This document shows positions 7,325 to 14,839 of a stretch of DNA of 19,696 nucleotides, one piece after another. The stretch is from the NCBI GenBank assembly GCA_903871865.1, contig CAIQIL010000365.1, forward strand, positions 1 to 19,696. Reading direction: 5' to 3'. Under the pieces are notes generated by a model. That model had not been told where the DNA came from. It worked only from the letters and a program-made list of their open reading frames with translations, and ran no database searches. This DNA is from an uncultured Burkholderiales bacterium (GTDB lineage Bacteria > Pseudomonadota > Gammaproteobacteria > Burkholderiales > Burkholderiaceae_C). Position 1 is the stretch's first letter. Every line of letters starts with the position of its first letter. Position numbers and translations under genes: made by a program.

Positions 7325-8413
7325 TCAAGCCGCCAGGTTCGACAGGAAGCCCGTGGCGCCGCCATGCAGGCAGCGCGGCTGGTAAGCGCTCACGCGCCGG
7401 GCGATGGCCGCGATGTGGTCGGGCGTGGTGCCGCAGCAGCCGCCGGCGATGTTCAGGAAGCCCGACTTGGCGAACTCCTCGACCAGCGCGCCCGTGATCT
7501 CGGGCGTCTCGTCGAAGCCGGTGTCGCTCATGGGGTTGGGCAGGCCGGCGTTGGGGTAGCAGCTGATGAAGGTGTCGCCCGCGATCTTGGCCAGCTCTTC
7601 CACGTAAGGGCGCATCAGCGTGGCGCCCAAAGCGCAGTTCAGGCCGATGGCCAGCGGGTGGGCGTGGCGCACCGAGTGCCAGAAGGCGCTCACGGTCTGG
7701 CCCGAGAGGATGCGGCCCGAGGCGTCGGTCACGGTGCCCGAGATGATGATGGGCAGGCGCTCGCCGGTGTCCTCGAACAGCTCGTCGAGGGCGAAGATGG
7801 CCGCCTTGGCGTTGAGCGTGTCGAAGATGGTTTCGACCAGGAAGACGTCGCAGCCGCCGTCCATCAGGGCCTTGGCCTGCTCGTAGTAGGCCTGGCGCAG
7901 GGTGTCGAAGTCGACGTTGCGCGCGCCCGGGTCGTTCACGTCGGGGCTGATGCTGGCCGTCTTGGGCGTGGGGCCGATGGCGCCGGCCACGAAGCGCGGC
8001 TTGTCGGGCGTGCTGTATTTGTCGCAGGCCTCGCGGGCCATGCGCGCGGCCACGAGGTTCATCTCGATGGCCAGCTCGGGCAGGTCGTAGTCGTCCTGGG
8101 CGACGGTGGTGGCGCCGAAGGTGTTGGTCTCGATGAGGTCGGCGCCGGCGGCGAGGTACTGCTCGTGGATCTCGCGGATGACCTCAGGCTTGGTCAGCTG
8201 CAGCAGCTCGTTGTTGCCCTTGAGGTCCTTGCCGTGCGCAGCGAAACGCGTGCCGCGGTAGTCGGCCTCGCCCAGCTTGTAGCGCTGGATCATGGTGCCC
8301 ATGGCGCCGTCCAGCACCACGATGCGCTGGCGCATGATCTCGGGCAGCTGCGCGGCGCGGGTGTAGGGGCGGCGCGCCACGGGGGCGCTGGCATGGGCGT
8401 TGGCGGTGTTCAT
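7325..8413 (-). CDS. metH: Stand-alone homocysteine S-methyltransferase domain (MetH N-terminal module)
   Basis: Corresponds to the homocysteine-binding, zinc-dependent N-terminal domain of cobalamin-dependent methionine synthase. The product is 362 aa from the ATG at 8413; an upstream extension to 8449 is in frame but would only add a basic, non-conserved leader. The zinc-binding cysteines are present: C260 in GLNCALGA and C326/C327 in [17 protein letters not shown] (34-43) and [11 protein letters not shown] (91-101) are diagnostic. Full MetH (about 1,200 aa) also contains folate, cobalamin and reactivation domains; these are absent here, and the protein ends in a natural stop rather than a truncation. 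Split MetH is known in Burkholderiales, where the partner polypeptide often lies nearby, but the next gene here is the convergent MCP gene (18 bases away). The upstream EAL gene ends 43 bases before it. No T-rich terminator is visible in the convergent gap. Confidence 0.93.
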   Translation of the reverse strand: MNTANAHASAPVARRPYTRAAQLPEIMRQRIVVLDGAMGTMIQRYKLGEADYRGTRFAAHGKDLKGNNELLQLTKPEVIREIHEQYLAAGADLIETNTFGATTVAQDDYDLPELAIEMNLVAARMAREACDKYSTPDKPRFVAGAIGPTPKTASISPDVNDPGARNVDFDTLRQAYYEQAKALMDGGCDVFLVETIFDTLNAKAAIFALDELFEDTGERLPIIISGTVTDASGRILSGQTVSAFWHSVRHAHPLAIGLNCALGATLMRPYVEELAKIAGDTFISCYPNAGLPNPMSDTGFDETPEITGALVEEFAKSGFLNIAGGCCGTTPDHIAAIARRVSAYQPRCLHGGATGFLSNLAA

Positions 8414-8428
8414 GGGCCTGATTTTACG

Positions 8429-8456
8429 GCGCCCCCGCCAGGCCTGCACCGGGCGC
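8429..8456 (-). other. GC-rich inverted repeat between the EAL gene and metH
   Basis: GCGCCC (8429-8434) and GGGCGC (8451-8456) are perfect inverted arms, and the 16-base loop contains a further palindrome CAGGCCTG (8439-8446). It sits immediately after the stop codon of the upstream GGDEF-EAL gene on the minus strand. It could attenuate or terminate read-through into metH, but no U-tract follows, so intrinsic termination is doubtful. Confidence 0.3.
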
Positions 8457-10058
8457 TCAGATCAGGTCCTCGTCGTTGTCGGGGCGCTGGCCGTCGGTGT
8501 CGTCGTGCTCGAACTGGCTGTCGCGGAATTGCATTTGCCGCGCCGGCACGCCATCGCCCATCACCCACAGCTGCAGGTGGCGCGCGGGCATGGGCTTGGC
8601 GAACAGGAAGCCTTGCAACTGGTCGCAGCCCATGCGCTTGAGCACGTCCTGCTGGGCCACGGTTTCCACGCCCTCGGCCACCACCTTCAGCCCCAGGGCG
8701 TGGGCCAGCTTGATGACGGCGCGCACGATGGCCTGGGCGTCTTCCTGGGTGGCGACGTCCTGCACGAAGCTGCGGTCGATCTTGAGCTGGCGGGCGGGCA
8801 GCCTGCGCAGGTAGCTCAGCGAGGAGTAGCCGGTGCCGAAGTCGTCGATCGACAAGGACACCCCCAGCTGCGCCAGGCGCTCGAACACGCGCAGCGAGGC
8901 TTGCGGGTCTTCCATTGCGGCCGATTCGGTGACCTCGAACGTCACGCGGCCACCGGCGATGTCGTGGCGCGCCAGCGAGCCCTGCACGCGCTCGACCAGG
9001 TCGGTCTGGCGCAGCTGGTGCACCGACAGGTTGATCGCCACGTGCATGCGCAAGCCGGTGTCCTGCCAGATGCGCAGCTGGCGGCAGGCCTCGTCGGTCA
9101 CCCACTGGCCCAGGGCGCCGATGAGGCCGAAGCGCTCGGCCACGGGCACGAACACGACGGGGCTGACCGCGCCGCGCTCGGGGTGGTGCCAGCGCATCAG
9201 CGCTTCGACGCCACTGATGCGACCGGTGCGGCTGTCGATCTTGGGCTGGTAGTGCAGCTCCAGGCCGGTGTTGGTCTCCAGGGCGCGGCGCAGATCGCGC
9301 TGCAGCTCGATGGCCTCCAGCGCGCCGGGGTCCATGGTGTCGGCAAAGAAGCAGTGGATGTTGCCGCCCGCGCGTTTGGCCGCGAGCATGGCCGCATCGG
9401 CCCGGGCAATCAGGCGCGCGCGCGGGCCGTGGTCGGGGTAGAGCACGATGCCGATGGAACACGACAGGTGCACCTCGCGGCCCTGCAGCAGGTAGGGCCG
9501 CTGCAAGGCCTGGCGGATGCGGTCGGCCACGAGCGCGGCCGAGGCGTGGTCGGGGTCGCCGTCCATCAGCATGATGAACTCGTCGGCGCCCATGCGCGCC
9601 AGCGTGTCGGTGGAGCGCCCCAGGCCGGTCAGGCGCTGTGCCACCTCCCGCAGCAAGGCGTCGCCCGCTTCGTAGCCATACGATTCGTTGATGGGCTTGA
9701 AGCCGTCGATGTCGATGTAGAGCAAAGCCAGCCGGCGCTGGTGCGACTCGGCGCGCAGGGCGGCGGCGTCCAGGCGGTCTTCCAGCTGCAAGCGGCTGGC
9801 CAGGCCGGTGAGCGCATCCTGGGCCGACACCACCCGCTGGACGGCCGGGTCAGCGGGCACGTGAGGCACTGGCTGCACCGGGGGCACGTGCGATGCCGAC
9901 GTCAACCCATGCAGCGCGGTCGCTGACGGCACCGTGGCCGCAGGCACCCCGCTGCGCCCGCGCGACTGCACCCACAGCCGCAAAGCGGCCGTCAGGGCGG
10001 CCACGGCCACCAGGGCCAGCAGCAACCACCACCAGGGTGCGCTCGGCTCGGCGTTCAT
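8457..10058 (-). CDS. Membrane-anchored GGDEF-EAL protein, predicted c-di-GMP phosphodiesterase
   Basis: A 533-aa protein predicted to hydrolyse cyclic di-GMP. One N-terminal membrane helix (~9-30) and a Pro/Ala/Val-rich linker (~35-75) precede a GGDEF domain (~80-240) and an EAL domain (~250-510). The GGDEF signature is degenerate, GADEF at 157-161, so diguanylate cyclase activity is doubtful; it might serve as a GTP-sensing regulatory domain. The EAL domain keeps its metal and substrate motifs: EAL at 285-287, [32 protein letters not shown] and QGFLFAKP. No sensory domain is seen. It begins 10 bases after the stop of the neighbouring GGDEF-EAL gene and is probably co-transcribed with it. 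The two are paralogs, with nearly identical DNA over the DDFGTG-LKIDRSF region. No strong Shine-Dalgarno is seen before the ATG at 10058, which fits translational coupling. Confidence 0.92.
   Translation of the reverse strand: MNAEPSAPWWWLLLALVAVAALTAALRLWVQSRGRSGVPAATVPSATALHGLTSASHVPPVQPVPHVPADPAVQRVVSAQDALTGLASRLQLEDRLDAAALRAESHQRRLALLYIDIDGFKPINESYGYEAGDALLREVAQRLTGLGRSTDTLARMGADEFIMLMDGDPDHASAALVADRIRQALQRPYLLQGREVHLSCSIGIVLYPDHGPRARLIARADAAMLAAKRAGGNIHCFFADTMDPGALEAIELQRDLRRALETNTGLELHYQPKIDSRTGRISGVEALMRWHHPERGAVSPVVFVPVAERFGLIGALGQWVTDEACRQLRIWQDTGLRMHVAINLSVHQLRQTDLVERVQGSLARHDIAGGRVTFEVTESAAMEDPQASLRVFERLAQLGVSLSIDDFGTGYSSLSYLRRLPARQLKIDRSFVQDVATQEDAQAIVRAVIKLAHALGLKVVAEGVETVAQQDVLKRMGCDQLQGFLFAKPMPARHLQLWVMGDGVPARQMQFRDSQFEHDDTDGQRPDNDEDLI
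8762..8854 (-). repeat. Copy 1 of a near-identical segment shared by the tandem EAL genes
   Basis: This 93-base stretch encodes the DDFGTG to LKIDRSF part of the EAL domain. By eye it differs at only about five positions from 10410-10502 in the adjacent paralog. It reflects tandem duplication or later gene conversion, on top of protein-level constraint. Confidence 0.75.
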
Positions 10059-10068
10059 GAGGCCAGGC

Positions 10069-12264
10069 TCATGGTGGGGAAGCCTCCAGGTCCGACCACG
10101 CGGTCAGGATGTCGTCGTCGTCACCGTGATCGCGGCTTTGGGCCAGGGTCACGCCCTGCTCTTGCTCGACGCGGACCTGGGTGGGCGGCACGGGCTTGCC
10201 GCGCTGCTGCAACCAGCTCAGCAAGGTGTGCTCGGCCATGGGCCGCGCGAACAGGAAGCCTTGCAGCTCGTCGCAATGCAGCTGGGCGAGGATGTCGGCC
10301 TGGTCCTGCGTCTCCACGCCTTCGGCCACCACCTTCAGGCCCAGCGCATGGGCCAGGCGCACCACGGCCTCGACGATGGCCTGGGCGTCCAGGCTGCTGT
10401 CGAGGTCGCGCACGAAGCTGCGGTCGATCTTGAGCTGGCGCGCGGGCAGGCGGCGCAGGTAGCTCAGCGAGGAATAGCCGGTGCCGAAGTCGTCGATGGA
10501 CAGGCGCACGCCGATCTGGTCGAGCATGTCGAACACCCGCATCGAGGCTTCGATGTCTTCCATGGCCACCGACTCGGTGATCTCCATGATGAGCATGCGC
10601 GCCGGCACGCGGTGGCGCTTGAGGGCTTCGCGCACGCGCTGCTCCAGGTCAGGCTGACGCAGCTGGTGCACCGAGACGTTGACGGCCACGGGGATGTCCA
10701 GGCCCGCCTCGTGCCACAGCCGCACATGGCGGCAGGCTTCGTCCAGCACCCACAGGCCCAGCTCGCCGATCAGGCCAAAGCGCTCGGCCACCGGGATGAA
10801 CTCGGCCGGGCTGACCATGCCGCGCTTGGGATGGTGCCAGCGCAGCAGCGCCTCCACGCCCGCCAGCTCGCCGGTGGTGGCGCGCAGCTTGGGCTGGAAG
10901 TAGAGCTGCAGCTCGTGACGCGCCACGGCGTGGCGCAGGTCGCGCTGCATCTCGACCTGGGCGGCGCTGGCGCGGTCCATGCCGCGCTCGTAGATGCAAT
11001 AGACGCCGCCACCCGCACGGCGGGCCGTGAGCATGGCGTCGTTGGAGTGGGTGATGAGCTGCTCGGCCGAGGCGCTGTCCGGGTAGCGCGCGATGCCGAT
11101 CGAGCTGCTGACCACGATGTCCTGGTCCTGGATCAGGCAAGGCACGTGGATGGCGTCTTGCAGGCGCTGCGCCAGCACGGCCATGGTGCGCTCGTCGGGC
11201 GCGCCGCGGCAGGCCAGCAGGAACTCGTCGGTGTCGGAGCGGGCCAGCACATCGCCCTCGCGGACCATGCCCTGCAGGCGCAGCGAGAGGGTGTGGATGA
11301 GCTTGTCGCCCAGGGTGTGGCCGTAGGTCGCGGCGAAGGCGTGGAAGCCGTCGATGTTCAGGCGCAGCACGCACAGGTGCAGGGCCGTTTCGCGCGGCGC
11401 GTCGATGACGCTGCGCAGCTGTTGCTCGAAGCCCAGGCGGTTGGGCAGGCCGGTGACGGCGTCGCGCTGGGAAGCTTCCTCCAGCGCCTCTTGCGCCTCC
11501 TTGAGCGACTCGCTCAAGGCCTGTGTCTTGGCCAGGGCGCGGGCGTCCTGGATGGTGCCCACGTGGGTCATCACCATGAGGATGAGCACGGCCACCGTCA
11601 GCAGCAGCTGCAGGTTGTCGCCCGAGAGCTGGTCGGCGCTCAGGCACACGGCGTTGAGCTTCACGCCAATGCTGCTGACCTGCAGGGTCATGCCCGCCCA
11701 GACGATGGAGCCCACCAGCACGGCCACGCCCAGGTGGCGGGCCTGGTGGGGCTCGCGCGCCAGGTCGTCGCGCATCAAACGCGAGCCCACGCCGCAGCCC
11801 AGCAACAGGACCAGCACGGCCGCACTGAGCGTGCCGCCGTCCCAGCTCAGACCGGGCTGGATCATGATCGACGAGGCGTTCACGAACAGCAGCATGCACA
11901 GGCCCAAGGCCACCAGCGTGGCGCCCATGATGCGCAGCTTCAGCGATGCCATCGAATGGGTTTGCAGCCACAAGGCCATGGCGCTGACCACCACCGCAGG
12001 CAGCCAGGACGCCATCACCACGTCGCGCACATAACCGATCTTGATGGGCACCTTCAGGGCCACCAGCCCGAGGAAACTGCCCGCCCAGATGCCCGTGCCC
12101 ACGACCAGCGCACCGCCCAGCCACCAGGCCACGGCCGCTTCACGGTCGTTCGCCCGCACCCGGCGAATCACCATGCTTTGCAGTGAGATGGCGTACACCA
12201 TGAGCAACCAGGCCGGCGCCAGTGCCGAACCCTGCAGGTGCGAAGCCATGAGAGGAATGGACAT
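10069..12264 (-). CDS. Polytopic (degenerate MHYT-like) GGDEF-EAL protein, predicted c-di-GMP phosphodiesterase
   Basis: A 731-aa protein; the ATG at 12264 is chosen because AAGGAGC lies just upstream (12269-12275). The first ~235 residues form about seven membrane helices. Segments such as GTGIWAGSFLGLVAL (56-70) followed by VPIKIGY and SAMALWL align with the MHYT sensor pattern GxGIWxMHFIGMLAF-LPIxxGY-FALWL. The Met/His metal-ligand positions are not conserved here: GS replaces MH at 62-63, and LLFVNA replaces MHYTGM at ~125-130. A short coiled coil (~240-265) leads to a GGDEF domain whose signature is DTDEF (344-348), so cyclase activity is not expected. The EAL domain is intact (EAL at 471-473, [40 protein letters not shown]). 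It is the first gene of a two-gene unit with the downstream EAL gene. A sigma-28-like promoter lies upstream. Confidence 0.9.
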   Translation of the reverse strand: MSIPLMASHLQGSALAPAWLLMVYAISLQSMVIRRVRANDREAAVAWWLGGALVVGTGIWAGSFLGLVALKVPIKIGYVRDVVMASWLPAVVVSAMALWLQTHSMASLKLRIMGATLVALGLCMLLFVNASSIMIQPGLSWDGGTLSAAVLVLLLGCGVGSRLMRDDLAREPHQARHLGVAVLVGSIVWAGMTLQVSSIGVKLNAVCLSADQLSGDNLQLLLTVAVLILMVMTHVGTIQDARALAKTQALSESLKEAQEALEEASQRDAVTGLPNRLGFEQQLRSVIDAPRETALHLCVLRLNIDGFHAFAATYGHTLGDKLIHTLSLRLQGMVREGDVLARSDTDEFLLACRGAPDERTMAVLAQRLQDAIHVPCLIQDQDIVVSSSIGIARYPDSASAEQLITHSNDAMLTARRAGGGVYCIYERGMDRASAAQVEMQRDLRHAVARHELQLYFQPKLRATTGELAGVEALLRWHHPKRGMVSPAEFIPVAERFGLIGELGLWVLDEACRHVRLWHEAGLDIPVAVNVSVHQLRQPDLEQRVREALKRHRVPARMLIMEITESVAMEDIEASMRVFDMLDQIGVRLSIDDFGTGYSSLSYLRRLPARQLKIDRSFVRDLDSSLDAQAIVEAVVRLAHALGLKVVAEGVETQDQADILAQLHCDELQGFLFARPMAEHTLLSWLQQRGKPVPPTQVRVEQEQGVTLAQSRDHGDDDDILTAWSDLEASPP
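10410..10502 (-). repeat. Copy 2 of a near-identical segment shared by the tandem EAL genes
   Basis: Direct counterpart of 8762-8854, in the same orientation about 1.65 kb away and inside the EAL domain of the MHYT-like gene. Recombination between the copies would fuse the two genes. Confidence 0.75.
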
Positions 12265-12281
12265 GCGCGCTCCTTGATACA

Positions 12282-12299
12282 GCCTCCTGGTCGGGAGGC
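12282..12299 (-). promoter_or_regulatory. Perfect hairpin in the leader of the MHYT-EAL operon
   Basis: Six-base arms GCCTCC and GGAGGC pair perfectly around a 6-base loop. In the mRNA the hairpin lies between the predicted sigma-28 start and the AAGGAGC ribosome-binding site at 12269-12275, about 6 bases from the latter. Its 3' arm itself contains GGAGG. It could tune translation or mRNA stability. Confidence 0.45.
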
Positions 12300-12336
12300 C
12301 GGCGCCGAAACGGTCCACGCTTCGGTGCGTGATCGT

Positions 12337-12364
12337 TTATCGGCGGGAGTGCGCGTGAACTTGA
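12337..12364 (-). promoter_or_regulatory. Candidate flagellar sigma-28 (FliA) promoter
   Basis: Read on the minus strand, TCAAGTTC (12364-12357) is followed after 12 bases by GCCGATAA (12344-12337). The FliA consensus is TAAAGTTT, N11, GCCGATAA. The -10 element matches 8/8 and the -35 element 6/8, with a spacer one base longer than consensus. Transcription would start near 12329, giving a leader of about 65 bases before the MHYT-GGDEF-EAL start at 12264. Confidence 0.6.
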
Positions 12365-12397
12365 GGTGACAGGGGTGGCTTGAAACGCGAAAAGCGT

Positions 12398-12697
12398 TCA
12401 GTGCATCACGACGGGCTGCTGCGCCATGCCGGCGTAGCGCTCCAGGTAGGCATCGAATTCCTCGATGCTGGGCGAGGACTCGATGAGCGCCTCGACCCCT
12501 TCCTTGAACTGTTCGGCCATGGCGCCCTCGATGAAGAGCTCCTTGCGTGCGAACTTGTCCACGATTTCGTAGCCACCCCGGGTCAGGGCAGGCACCAGGT
12601 CCTGGGCCACGGCGGCAGCACCCCGCTCAGGCTGTGCCTGCGAGGGCATCTCGATCTGGACGACCGCGTAGCTGTCCGAGTTGTAAAGCATGTGCAT
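12398..12697 (-). CDS. DUF3567 family small protein
   Basis: A 99-aa cytoplasmic protein. The core MLYNSDSYAVVQIEMP (3-18), the GGYEIVDKFARKELFIEG stretch in the middle and the C-terminal end MAQQPVVMH match, from memory, the DUF3567 family, which is nearly restricted to Burkholderiales and has no assigned function. The frame is open upstream to 12844. The ATG at 12697 (or 12691) is preferred because the conserved family sequence begins there and a GGAG lies 8 bases upstream (12706-12709). It is preceded by a 205-base non-coding gap and followed by the 133-base leader of the EAL operon, so it is probably transcribed on its own. It has no membrane segment or recognisable catalytic motif. Confidence 0.85.
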   Translation of the reverse strand: MHMLYNSDSYAVVQIEMPSQAQPERGAAAVAQDLVPALTRGGYEIVDKFARKELFIEGAMAEQFKEGVEALIESSPSIEEFDAYLERYAGMAQQPVVMH

Positions 12698-12809
12698 TGA
12701 CGACGCTCCAGAGTCTTTCAGGCTGTCTTCCGTCAGGGCCGTGAGCCGGTGGACCAATTCCATCATGACGGCTTCATCGGCCCCGTCACTCCCCGACTTG
12801 AGGGCGGAT

Positions 12810-12837
12810 GGCCCTCCCACAAGGGCCCGCGTGCGGG
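12810..12837 (-). other. Two overlapping hairpins in the 12698-12902 non-coding gap
   Basis: GGCCCT/AGGGCC (12810-12815 and 12822-12827, 6-base loop) overlaps CCCGC/GCGGG (12826-12830 and 12833-12837, 2-base loop). They lie about 65-90 bases downstream of the DUF3833 stop on the minus strand and upstream of the DUF3567 gene. They may form part of the end of the lipid operon transcript, but there is no U-tract. Nothing else was recognised in this gap. Confidence 0.3.
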
Positions 12838-12902
12838 AATGCACGGGGTGTCAGCCAGTCGCCCCCTCGATCGGGTGGCACAACCTTGCCCTGGTGCGGC
12901 GC

Positions 12903-13469
12903 TCAGGGCTTGAGGAAGCTCAGCGTGACCTCGCCGAAGGTGATGCCGAACTTGCGCATGGCGGCTTTGTTGATCATGGTGCGGTCGTCCATCTGGTACA
13001 TCCAGTCGTCGAACTGGAACTCGATGACGCGCCCGTCCACCGGCACCTGCAGGGTGTAGCGCCAGCGCAGCGCGTTGCCGGCCGACTCGCCCAAGGCCAC
13101 GCCCACGACGTCGTCGGCCCGGCCCTCGAAGCGTCCGCCACCGAGGTCGGTCAGGCGCCAGACGCGGCGCTGGCGGGTGCCATCGCTGTAGGTGAAATCT
13201 TCTTCCAGCACGCCTTGCTGGCCTTCCCAGCGCCCGACCATGGCCACGCTGAAGCGCTTCACCACGCGACCGTCGCGGTCGGTGAACAGGCCTTGCGCGC
13301 TCACCGGGCCGTTGAAATAGGCGCGGAAATCCAGCTTGGGCTGCTGCTGGGCGTAGTCGCTGGGCTGGGGCGCGCTGGCGCAACCGGCGCCCAGGGCGAC
13401 GGTCAGGGCCACGGCGGCGGCCGAGAGGATGCGGGTGGCGCGGCGGCGCAGGGGCATGGGGTGCGGCAT
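12903..13469 (-). CDS. DUF3833 family lipoprotein
   Basis: A 188-aa predicted exported protein. A basic N-terminus (RRRATR) and hydrophobic stretch lead to LGAGCAS near residue 30, a loose lipobox (Gly rather than Leu at -3), so lipidation at that Cys is likely but not certain. The mature part has the family pattern: FRAYFNGPVSAQGLFTDRDG, a central SDGTRQRRVWRL, GNALRWRYTLQVPV, FDDWMYQMDD and KFGITFGEVTL. The start at 13469 is supported by AGGAG at 13475-13479; an ATG at 13457 is an alternative. It is the last gene of the minus-strand lipid and redox run, 72 bases after the MFS gene. DUF3833 genes commonly sit beside CFA-like methyltransferase, DUF1365 and FAD-oxidoreductase genes. The molecular role is unknown; a cell-envelope lipid-binding role would be inference. 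Confidence 0.87.
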   Translation of the reverse strand: MPHPMPLRRRATRILSAAAVALTVALGAGCASAPQPSDYAQQQPKLDFRAYFNGPVSAQGLFTDRDGRVVKRFSVAMVGRWEGQQGVLEEDFTYSDGTRQRRVWRLTDLGGGRFEGRADDVVGVALGESAGNALRWRYTLQVPVDGRVIEFQFDDWMYQMDDRTMINKAAMRKFGITFGEVTLSFLKP

Positions 13470-13541
13470 GGAGGCTCCTGGGGATGGGTTCGGTGCGAAA
13501 AGACGGGGACCGGGGAGCGAAGGGTCTGGGTTCAGGGCGCC

Positions 13542-14834
13542 TCAGGCCAGCGCCGGATGGTGGCGCCAACGCCAGCACGCGCCCATGGCCACCAGCTTGA
13601 ACACACAGGGCAAGCCGCCATAGGCCAGCGTGAGCGCCATCAGCGCGCCGGGGTCCTGCGCCCCCGGGTGGTAGCCGAGCGCCTGCAGCGTCGGCAAGGC
13701 CAGGCCGGCGGCCAACGCCAGGTTCAGCTTGGTGGCCCACTGCCACCAGCCGGCGTAGGCGCCTTCGGCCTGGCCCGCGTGGCCGGCGCGTTGCACCACC
13801 CCCGTCAAGAGGGTGCCCGGGGCGGTGAGGTCGGCGCCCAAGGCCCAGCCCCCGGCCAGGCAGATGGCGATGTAGGCCGCGCGGTCACCCTCGCCCAGCC
13901 ACAGGACGCCGGCAAAGCTCACCAGCGCCATCGCCATGCCCAGGGCCCAACTGCGCATGGCCCCGATGCGCGCGATGCAGCGCACCCACCAGGGCACGCT
14001 GAGCGCCGCCATCAGGAAGTACAGGCCGAGGAACAGCGGCGCGGCGTCCATGGCCTTCAGGCGGTCCTGGACGAAGAACAGCACCAGCGTGGCCGGGATG
14101 GCGCTGGCCACGCCATTGACCAGGAAGAGCGCCATCAGGCGGCGGAAACCGCTGCCGCGCCAGGGCAGGCCCAGGGGCACAGGGGCAGCGGGTGTGTCGC
14201 CGGCCACAGCGCCTGGCGCATCGGTCGCCGTGGCCGGCGCCGGTCCGCGCAGCAAGGCCCACACGCCCAGCACCAGGGCGGTGGCCAGCACGGCCGAGGT
14301 CCAGCCCATGCCCGCCTGCGTGGCCAGCACATTGGCCGCCAGCACGCCGAACAGGCCAAAGCCCTCGCGCCACGCCACCAGGCGCGCGCGCTGGCCGACG
14401 TCTCCGCCCAAGCGGGTGCCCCAGGCCAGGTGCGCCACGCTGAGCAGGCTGTAGGCCAGGAAGGTGATCACCAGCGTCAGCGCGCACCAAGCCAGCAAAG
14501 CACCCTGGTGGCGCATGGGCGCCCAGGCCATCGGCGGGAAGAACAGCGCCACGAAGCCCAGCGCCAGCACGACCGCCGCGGCCAGCACGGCCAGGCGACG
14601 TTGCCCCGCGTGGGCGAGCAGGTGGTCCACCCAGCGGCCCAGCAGCGGGTCGATGAGGGCATCGGCCAGGCGCGTCAGCAAGAGCACCGCGCCCAGGGCG
14701 CCGAGCGACACGCCCAGCGTCTGGCCATAGTGCGCAGGCAGCACCACGTACAGCGGCATGGCCACGAAGGCCAGGGGCAGGCCCAGGAGGCCGTAAAGCG
14801 CGCTGCGCTGCGTGTTGTTGCCAGCGCCAGACAT
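13542..14834 (-). CDS. MFS transporter, GPH (MelB-like) type
   Basis: A 430-aa integral inner-membrane protein with about 12 hydrophobic segments. The motif TRLADALIDPLLGRWVDH (residues 54-71) corresponds to the R-x-x-D-x-x-x-DP-x-x-G-x-x-x-D signature of the glycoside-pentoside-hexuronide:cation (MFS_2) family. The second half starts around residue 215 after a Pro/Ala-rich loop (PGAVAGDTPAAPVP). The start is 5 bases after the stop of the CFA-like methyltransferase gene, so it belongs to the same transcript. Members in this neighbourhood are probably not sugar importers. By inference from context the transported compound could be a lipid or lipid precursor, but the substrate cannot be read from sequence. 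Confidence 0.88.
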   Translation of the reverse strand: MSGAGNNTQRSALYGLLGLPLAFVAMPLYVVLPAHYGQTLGVSLGALGAVLLLTRLADALIDPLLGRWVDHLLAHAGQRRLAVLAAAVVLALGFVALFFPPMAWAPMRHQGALLAWCALTLVITFLAYSLLSVAHLAWGTRLGGDVGQRARLVAWREGFGLFGVLAANVLATQAGMGWTSAVLATALVLGVWALLRGPAPATATDAPGAVAGDTPAAPVPLGLPWRGSGFRRLMALFLVNGVASAIPATLVLFFVQDRLKAMDAAPLFLGLYFLMAALSVPWWVRCIARIGAMRSWALGMAMALVSFAGVLWLGEGDRAAYIAICLAGGWALGADLTAPGTLLTGVVQRAGHAGQAEGAYAGWWQWATKLNLALAAGLALPTLQALGYHPGAQDPGALMALTLAYGGLPCVFKLVAMGACWRWRHHPALA

Positions 14835-14839
14835 CCGCG

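Noticed and set aside
8414..8456. SAH or cobalamin riboswitch upstream of metH
   Set aside because: The gap is only 43 bases with one simple GC-rich inverted repeat, far too short for either riboswitch.
9934..12186. Plus-strand open frame of 750 codons antisense to the MHYT-GGDEF-EAL gene (and similar ones at 8400-9926, 14990-16426 and 16917-18473)
   Set aside because: All are the complement of convincing genes with conserved catalytic motifs. The antisense translations are compositionally biased with no domain pattern.
12384..12398. Intrinsic terminator from AACGC-GAAAA-GCGTT at the DUF3567 stop
   Set aside because: The stem is only 5 bp, overlaps the stop codon and lacks a U-tract.
12698..12844. 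Upstream extension of the DUF3567 frame
   Set aside because: The extra 49 residues are non-conserved, whereas family similarity and a GGAG ribosome-binding site point to 12697.
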